From the NCBI GenBank assembly GCA_025362575.1, contig JANYIQ010000112.1, forward strand, positions 1-58,253: a stretch of DNA of 58,253 bases, given 5' to 3'. Shown here piece by piece: positions 54,501-58,253 of this stretch (positions are counted from its first letter, which is position 1; each line of letters begins with the position of its first letter). Origin of the DNA: Bacteroidia bacterium. GTDB lineage: Bacteria > Bacteroidota > Bacteroidia > B-17B0 > Aurantibacillaceae. A program made the position numbers and the translations under genes. The notes beneath the pieces are model-generated. The model made no database searches. It was not told the origin of the DNA and was given only the letters and a program-made list of their open reading frames with translations.

Positions 54501-54603
54501 GATAAGCGAAGACACCTGCGATGACCGCGATGAGAGTAATACCTAAAACTAGGTATCTGTTCTTCAAGGAAAATGAAATAATATTTACAACTAATTTGTT
54601 CAT
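51508..54603 (-). CDS. Heavy-metal efflux RND pump, CzcA-type
   Basis: The 1031-residue inner-membrane proton antiporter starts IISFSLKNRYLVLGITLI and has the FPDVTNTQITI motif at about 42-52. The fourth-helix motif is AIDFGIIIDGAVVMVEG with Asp396, Asp402 and Glu409, the pattern of divalent-cation pumps (Co/Zn/Cd type) and not the Cu/Ag CusA type. It forms a tripartite pump with the adaptor and TolC-like channel encoded directly upstream. Internal duplication with two large periplasmic loops is visible. The gap to the adaptor is 12 bases, so they are one operon. Confidence 0.95.
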   Translation of the reverse strand: MNKLVVNIISFSLKNRYLVLGITLIAVIAGVFAYRNTPIEAFPDVTNTQITIISQWPGRSAEEIEKFVTIPIEIALNPAQKKTSLRSTTLFGLSVVKVIFDDEVDDAFARQQVNNLLRGVDLPDGVDADIQPPYGPTGEIFRYTLNSKTLGVRELKTIQDWVIERNLKSVAGVADVVSFGGEVKTYEIIVRPTLLTKYDLTPLQVYQAVSKSNINVGGDVIEKNSQAYVVRGIGLLTSITDIENIIVDYENGIPVLVKSVATVKESALPRMGQVGRDTANNVVEGIVVMRKGENPSQVIENVNNKIDELNDKILTGDVRINTFYNREKLIDFCIHTVMHNLLEGIIFVTLIVLIFMADWRTTVIVSIIIPLALLFAFICLRLKGMSANLLSMGAIDFGIIIDGAVVMVEGLFVVLDHMAQKNGMAKFNRMAKLGVIKKTGIEMGKAIFFSKLIIITCLLPIFAFEKVEGKMFSPLAYTLGFALIGALIFTLTLVPVMVSFLLKKNVKEKHNFVVNFFENGISNLFQKAFKHKRIVTISAALVVLGGFLSFNFLGTEFLPELNEGSIYVRANLPLSVSLDKAVEISNKMRRIFMSFEEVKQVMSQTGRPNDGTDPTGFYNVEFHVDLVPKEDWKRKINKEELIAEMQKKLDIFSGINFNFSQPIMDNVEEAVSGVKGSIAVKVYGDELNSIESKAAKIYNILKTVEGIEDLGVIRNTGQPELRIELDEVKMAQFGVNTADCNAVIEMAIGGKAATKFYEGNKKFDVRIRFSKEYRKSESEIANILIPSINGSKVPLNEIAKIYTITGPLLIFRDDNKRFCAVKFSVRGRDMGSAIAEAQKKVNKEIKVLPKGQSIVWCGDFENQIRASKRLGQVVPISLVLIFLILYALFGNGKDAGLVLINVPFAIIGGIWALLLTHMNFSISAGIGFIALFGICIQNGVILISVFKKNLAAKMPMNAAIKEGVRSRTRPVVMTALMAAIGLMPAALSTGIGSETGRPLAIVIIGGLTTATILTLLVFPLIFYRAYKKKFS

Positions 54604-54615
54604 GTTGTGTTTAAA

Positions 54616-55704
54616 TTAGTTGTTTGTTAAAGCGTTATATATAAGTAATTGATTCGTTGTAACGATCTTATCTCCTTCTTTTAATCCGCTCTTGATGTAT
54701 GCTCTGCTTCCAATGGTTTTAAACAAGTCAATCTTCTGGACTCTGAATTTTTTTTTGTTGTCGTAAATGAGAACATAATTATTCGAGTTATCGAAAACAA
54801 CCGCACTTGACGCGATAGTGATCATGCTTTCAGGCTCAGCATAATTTACCACGACATTTGCGTACATTTCAGGTTTAAGCAGGTAATCCGGATTATCAAG
54901 TTTGATCCTTATTTTCATAACGCGCGTAAGAGGGTCTAATACATTGTAAACCTTATCAATTGTAGCTTTGTAAACTTTATCAGGGTATACGATTGTTGTT
55001 ACTCCAACTGTATCGTTTTCTTTTACTTTATCAATATCTGTTTCATAAACATTAGCAAGAACCCAAACAGCATTTAGTTGTGACACAGTGAAAATATTTT
55101 CACTGTTATCCGGACGGATCTGCATGTCTTTGTTGATCTTCTTCTCCGTTACAAATCCTGAAATAGGTGCTTTAACAATGTATTCACTTTGGTTGTTAAC
55201 GCTATAAATCTTCTGGAATTCCGTTGCTTTATTTAATTCTCCTTCTGATTTTTTAAACTCTTGTTTAGCGCCGAGGTAATCCCTTTCCGACATTAATTTC
55301 GAGGCAAACATATCTTCAGCAACCTGTATGTTCTTTTTAGCAACTTCATAGTTGGATTTGGCGTCAACGAATTGTTTTTCAAATTCCGCTACTTCACCAC
55401 TTTTAATGATCGCCAGAACATGATCTTTTTCAACGTAATCACCCAATTCAACATTGACCATTTTTACAATACCGCCAACCAAGGGATATATTTCTAACTG
55501 CTTACTTTGATCCGCTACAATTTTCCCCGCGAGTTTTATTTCACCTCTAACGCGAGTTATTCTTGCTGAGCCAACCGTCATGTTCTTTATTAATGAATCG
55601 GATATTTCAACGGGTCCGTTTTCATCTTTTTTTTCTTTTTTTTCTTTACAAGAAAATAAATAAAAAAATGAGCAGAAAATAAGTGCTCCGAATACTGTTT
55701 TCAT
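54616..55704 (-). CDS. RND efflux periplasmic adaptor lipoprotein (CzcB-type)
   Basis: The 362-residue protein has a lipoprotein signal with lipobox LFSC (Cys19) followed by a charged linker KEKKEKK. The adaptor core has GGIVKMVNVELGDYVEKDHVLAII (barrel-sandwich half), an alpha-hairpin at about 105-165, SGFVTEKKINKDMQI as the second lipoyl half and a C-terminal beta barrel. It links the pump to the outer channel. ATG at 55704 is preferred to upstream codons because it gives a proper signal. It starts one base after the stop of the channel gene. Confidence 0.93.
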   Translation of the reverse strand: MKTVFGALIFCSFFYLFSCKEKKEKKDENGPVEISDSLIKNMTVGSARITRVRGEIKLAGKIVADQSKQLEIYPLVGGIVKMVNVELGDYVEKDHVLAIIKSGEVAEFEKQFVDAKSNYEVAKKNIQVAEDMFASKLMSERDYLGAKQEFKKSEGELNKATEFQKIYSVNNQSEYIVKAPISGFVTEKKINKDMQIRPDNSENIFTVSQLNAVWVLANVYETDIDKVKENDTVGVTTIVYPDKVYKATIDKVYNVLDPLTRVMKIRIKLDNPDYLLKPEMYANVVVNYAEPESMITIASSAVVFDNSNNYVLIYDNKKKFRVQKIDLFKTIGSRAYIKSGLKEGDKIVTTNQLLIYNALTNN

Positions 55705-55705
55705 T

Positions 55706-57010
55706 CTATTGTTTAAATACATCTTTTCCAACATTAAATTTTAATTCTTCAAAAGCGTTGTAGCGTTGATTTTTAATAGTGTTTAGTTGAATCATGCTCT
55801 GTTTGTAGCTTTCAAATAAGTCAATGAATTCGAGCAAGGATAAATTCTTTTTTTCAAAATTTGTTTGGGCTCCTAATAATAAAGCATTAAAGTCCGAAGA
55901 AAAATTTTGACTCAGAGAGGCATTTAGTTTTTCGGTTTCCAGTATTTTTTGATATGAAGCGAATACATCATTTTGAACGCTCACCTGTTTTTGTTCTAGC
56001 AATTGTTTAGCGGCTTCGGTTAAGGATTTAGCCGATTGAATATTACCCTGATTGCGATTAAAAACAGCAATGGGTAGCGAAACAGCCAGGCCATTGTAAT
56101 TCGGAATGTAACTACCATTCCTATCTGCAACACCTTGTATGGTAATATCAGGCACACCAATTGCTTTTTGTAAATTTACGGTTGCTTCAGCAGCCGTTAC
56201 CTGAGCTTGTGCAGCTTTTAAATCAGGTCTACTAGCCAGTGCTTGCGAAATAAGATCAGACAGTACAATTTTTGAAAGCGGGTATTTATTTGTTATTTCT
56301 GTTTCATTAATGAATGGCTTATACCACGCCGATTTAGAATTGTTTAAAAGCACAGAAAACTCATTTTGCAACTGTATTAGGTTATTAGCCAGACTTAAAC
56401 GGTCGTTTTGTAATGAAAATAACAAGGCTCTTGTTCTCGTTATATCCCTCAACGAAATATTTCCTTTTTGATATTGAGTTTCAAAATTTTCAACGATAAC
56501 CGATAGGGTTTTTATTTCTTCATTAAACAATCGCAGCGATTTCAATTCATAATTAATTTGATAGAAATCTGATCGCAACGCAAGTAATAATGTCCTGATG
56601 AGGTCGTCAAATTGATATTGAGCAATGTCGGCCTGAATTTTGGCGACTTTTACGGATTTATTGCGTTTTCCCGCAATGGAGAACAACCAATTATACTGAA
56701 TCACATATTCACCTTGGGTAGAAGCATCTCCAGGTACACCTAAAGAGGTAGGGAAATATTTTTTACTATATCTGTTATAAACGTTGTTTTCATAATACAA
56801 GTTAGGATTATTTAATAAACCTGCTTGTCTTATTAGCGCTTTACTTGCATCAACGTTATATCTCTGAGCCAAAAGAGAATAATTGTTTTTTAAAAACAAG
56901 TCTTCTGCATTATCTAAACTGATTTCAATAGTATCCGCAGTCAAAGTTGATTGAGAAAAACTAGTTAACCTTCCGAAAAACACTATTAATAATACAATTA
57001 TTAATCGCAT
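55706..57010 (-). CDS. TolC-family outer-membrane efflux protein (CzcC-type)
   Basis: The 434-residue protein has a signal peptide (about 1-20, ending SFSQ), then two repeats of long helices and beta-strand hairpins typical of outer-membrane efflux channels. RPDLKAAQAQVTAAEATVNL and VPDITIQGVADRNGSY are recognisable family segments of the second half. It should export the metal ions moved by the CzcA-type pump. It is the first of the three pump genes, and a small membrane protein gene lies 56 bases upstream on the same strand. Confidence 0.93.
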   Translation of the reverse strand: MRLIIVLLIVFFGRLTSFSQSTLTADTIEISLDNAEDLFLKNNYSLLAQRYNVDASKALIRQAGLLNNPNLYYENNVYNRYSKKYFPTSLGVPGDASTQGEYVIQYNWLFSIAGKRNKSVKVAKIQADIAQYQFDDLIRTLLLALRSDFYQINYELKSLRLFNEEIKTLSVIVENFETQYQKGNISLRDITRTRALLFSLQNDRLSLANNLIQLQNEFSVLLNNSKSAWYKPFINETEITNKYPLSKIVLSDLISQALASRPDLKAAQAQVTAAEATVNLQKAIGVPDITIQGVADRNGSYIPNYNGLAVSLPIAVFNRNQGNIQSAKSLTEAAKQLLEQKQVSVQNDVFASYQKILETEKLNASLSQNFSSDFNALLLGAQTNFEKKNLSLLEFIDLFESYKQSMIQLNTIKNQRYNAFEELKFNVGKDVFKQ

Positions 57011-57066
57011 AAAATATTTATTTTAAAATGAAAATGATTTTTAAAAAAAGGCAAAAGTGAAGCTTT

Positions 57067-57420
57067 CTATATTCTTAAGCAAGAATATTTAGACCTTCTT
57101 TGAAGTAAGGTTGTTCTATCAGAAGTAGATTTTGAAAAATTTATTTGAGATGAGGGATAAATTGTTTTAGAAAAAAACAAATCAGTAGAAAAACAGGTTT
57201 TTAATTTTTCCTTAATAGATATTTCATCATCATCTTCGGCTTCGTCCTCAATTATTACCATTTGAAAGTCATAGTCAATATTAGTACTTGCACTTTTGTA
57301 TGATATAGGATGTTTAAGATTATTATGACCAGGTGAATTGGATTTCAAGGAAGCAAAAAGAAAAAGAAATGTGATCAAAACCAAAGAGCTAATAAAAAGT
57401 ATGTATAGAGTTTTTCTCAC
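57067..57420 (-). CDS. Small protein with one membrane segment, upstream of the metal efflux genes
   Basis: The 117-residue protein has an N-terminal hydrophobic segment (about 5-26) and then a polar, acidic middle (EDEAEDDDE near 58-66) with several Ser, Thr and Lys. I do not recognise a family. Position suggests it is the first gene of the czcCBA-like operon; small proteins at this place are sometimes metal-sensing or periplasmic metal binders, but no CxxC or His-rich motif is seen (only GHNNLKH). Function unknown. Confidence 0.6.
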   Translation of the reverse strand: MRKTLYILFISSLVLITFLFLFASLKSNSPGHNNLKHPISYKSASTNIDYDFQMVIIEDEAEDDDEISIKEKLKTCFSTDLFFSKTIYPSSQINFSKSTSDRTTLLQRRSKYSCLRI

Positions 57421-57584
57421 AGCGCAAAAGTATGAAAAATATACTCTAAAGTGGGCTGTTTAAAGTTAATTAAAATTAAATTAAATATTGGCCGCAAATT
57501 CAACAAAGCACTAATTATATTAACTATTTGATTAACAGATAATTGCTTTTATTCAAATTAATTTTATTTACGAGAAATATTCAT

Positions 57585-57592
57585 TAATTTTG
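57585..57592 (+). promoter_or_regulatory. Promoter -7 box of the TPR protein gene
   Basis: TAATTTTG at 57585-57592 is an exact TAnnTTTG box, 21 bases before the ATG. No clear TTTG element lies at the expected distance upstream, so the call rests on the -7 box and position. Confidence 0.42.
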
Positions 57593-57613
57593 CCCTCTTA
57601 ATTTACGATTACT

Positions 57614-58253
57614 ATGGCAGAAAAAACTGAAGATAACGTTCAGGAAGAAGTTGTTGAAACAACTGAGAATGTGGAAAGTGCAGACGAAGAGGTTTCGACC
57701 GGATCTAAATTAGATCTTGGAGGACTTGAATTTTTTTACGAAGAACATAAATCACTCATCAATTATGGTGGTGGTGGATTGTTATTAGTAATTGGCTTGT
57801 TTTGTGCTTATACTTTTTACTGGTTACCCGGTAAAGAGAAAGAAGCTACTAACGAGATTTTCTGGGCACAGAATTATTTTGAAAAAGACAGTTTTAAAAT
57901 TGCATTGAATGGCGGTTTGCAGGTGCGTACTGCCGAAGGTGATAAACAGATGATGGGTTTTGAACAGGTAGCCGAAGAGTTTGGTTTAACCAAAACCGGA
58001 ACTGTTGCACATTACTATGCAGGTATTTGTTATTTGCGCATGGGGCAATTTGAAAAAGCAATTGAACAATTGGAGAAATACAATGGTAATGATGAAATGA
58101 TCTCTTCTATTGCTATTGGTGCCATTGGTGATGCTAATATGGAATTGAATAAGGTTGATGAAGGGGTGAAGTATTATTTGAAAGCAGCAGGAAACCGCAA
58201 CAATGCTTTCACTACTCCTTATTATTTGAAGAAGGCAGGTTTTGCTTACGAAT
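57614..58253 (+). CDS. Membrane-anchored tetratricopeptide-repeat protein (3' end beyond the window)
   Basis: From ATG 57614 the frame is open to the last base, giving at least 213 residues. The first 40 residues are acidic (MAEKTEDNVQEEVVETTEN), then comes an approach helix FYEEHKSLINYGGG and one membrane segment (about 53-71, LLLVIGLFCAYTFYW). The outer part has TPR-type helices: AHYYAGICYLRMGQFEKAIEQLEKY and SIAIGAIGDANMELNKVDEGVKYYLKAA. The arrangement resembles YfgM-like proteins. In other Bacteroidota this gene precedes ribH near recF; here a metal efflux operon lies between recF and it. Confidence 0.88.
   Translation, partial: MAEKTEDNVQEEVVETTENVESADEEVSTGSKLDLGGLEFFYEEHKSLINYGGGGLLLVIGLFCAYTFYWLPGKEKEATNEIFWAQNYFEKDSFKIALNGGLQVRTAEGDKQMMGFEQVAEEFGLTKTGTVAHYYAGICYLRMGQFEKAIEQLEKYNGNDEMISSIAIGAIGDANMELNKVDEGVKYYLKAAGNRNNAFTTPYYLKKAGFAYE

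Overview
The window is chromosomal DNA from a member of the Bacteroidota. The evidence is a type IX secretion (T9SS) gene pair (PorV-like and a PorU2-like C25 sortase), two proteins carrying T9SS C-terminal sorting domains, a BshC bacillithiol enzyme, RNase Y, ZapA and AlaS/M23/MerR gene sets typical of the phylum, weak Shine-Dalgarno signals and TAnnTTTG-type promoter boxes. Coding density is high, with many start/stop overlaps. I see no tRNA, rRNA or CRISPR array.

Layout. 1-4.9 kb: the 3' end of queE, a LytS/LytTR two-component pair and a secreted M43 metalloprotease with a T9SS tail and a clean terminator. 4.9-5.24 kb: non-coding, with several palindromes. 5.2-15.5 kb: a periplasmic amidase on the minus strand, then on the plus strand arfB, an MBOAT O-acyltransferase overlapping an SGNH partner, and porV-like overlapping porU2-like. 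15.5-17.25 kb: an AT-rich serine-hydrolase gene bracketed by a 9-bp inverted repeat and followed by a palindromic tail, like a mobile gene cassette. 17.2-25.3 kb (minus strand): small proteins, malate:quinone oxidoreductase, an IS200/RAYT-like element with hairpin ends, a possible chagasin-like lipoprotein, rny, zapA and a very long coiled-coil protein directly upstream of zapA. 25.5-27.4 kb: a DegT aminotransferase overlapping a PglC-size phosphoglycosyl transferase. 27.4-31.8 kb: a SirB1-type protein, a nucleoside phosphorylase, a frameshifted polysaccharide deacetylase with T9SS tail, and dgkA. 32-39.2 kb: a TPR/PD40 lipid-export-style protein, upp, bshC, then flippase, methyltransferase and glycosyltransferase. 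39.2-48 kb: proC, alaS, an M23 peptidase with an in-frame stop near its start, an amino-acid permease, a class A beta-lactamase-like hydrolase, an unrecognised lipoprotein and a MerR regulator. 48-51.4 kb: DinB-like protein, a frameshifted M28 peptidase, a DUF721/DciA-like protein and recF. 51.5-57.4 kb: a CzcCBA-type metal efflux operon. 57.6 kb to the end: a TPR membrane protein running off the window.

How the genes fit together. Much of the window concerns the envelope: T9SS export and cell-surface attachment, glycan assembly and decoration, peptidoglycan hydrolysis and undecaprenol recycling. Three extracytoplasmic hydrolases (deacetylase, M23, M28) each carry a single-position reading-frame lesion; these may be real decay, recoding or consensus errors. 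The most unusual structures are the cassette-like insertion at the porU2 stop codon, the hairpin-bounded transposase element, the enlarged coiled-coil gene beside zapA, and several short Bacteroidota-style dispersed repeats, some of which lie inside coding sequences.
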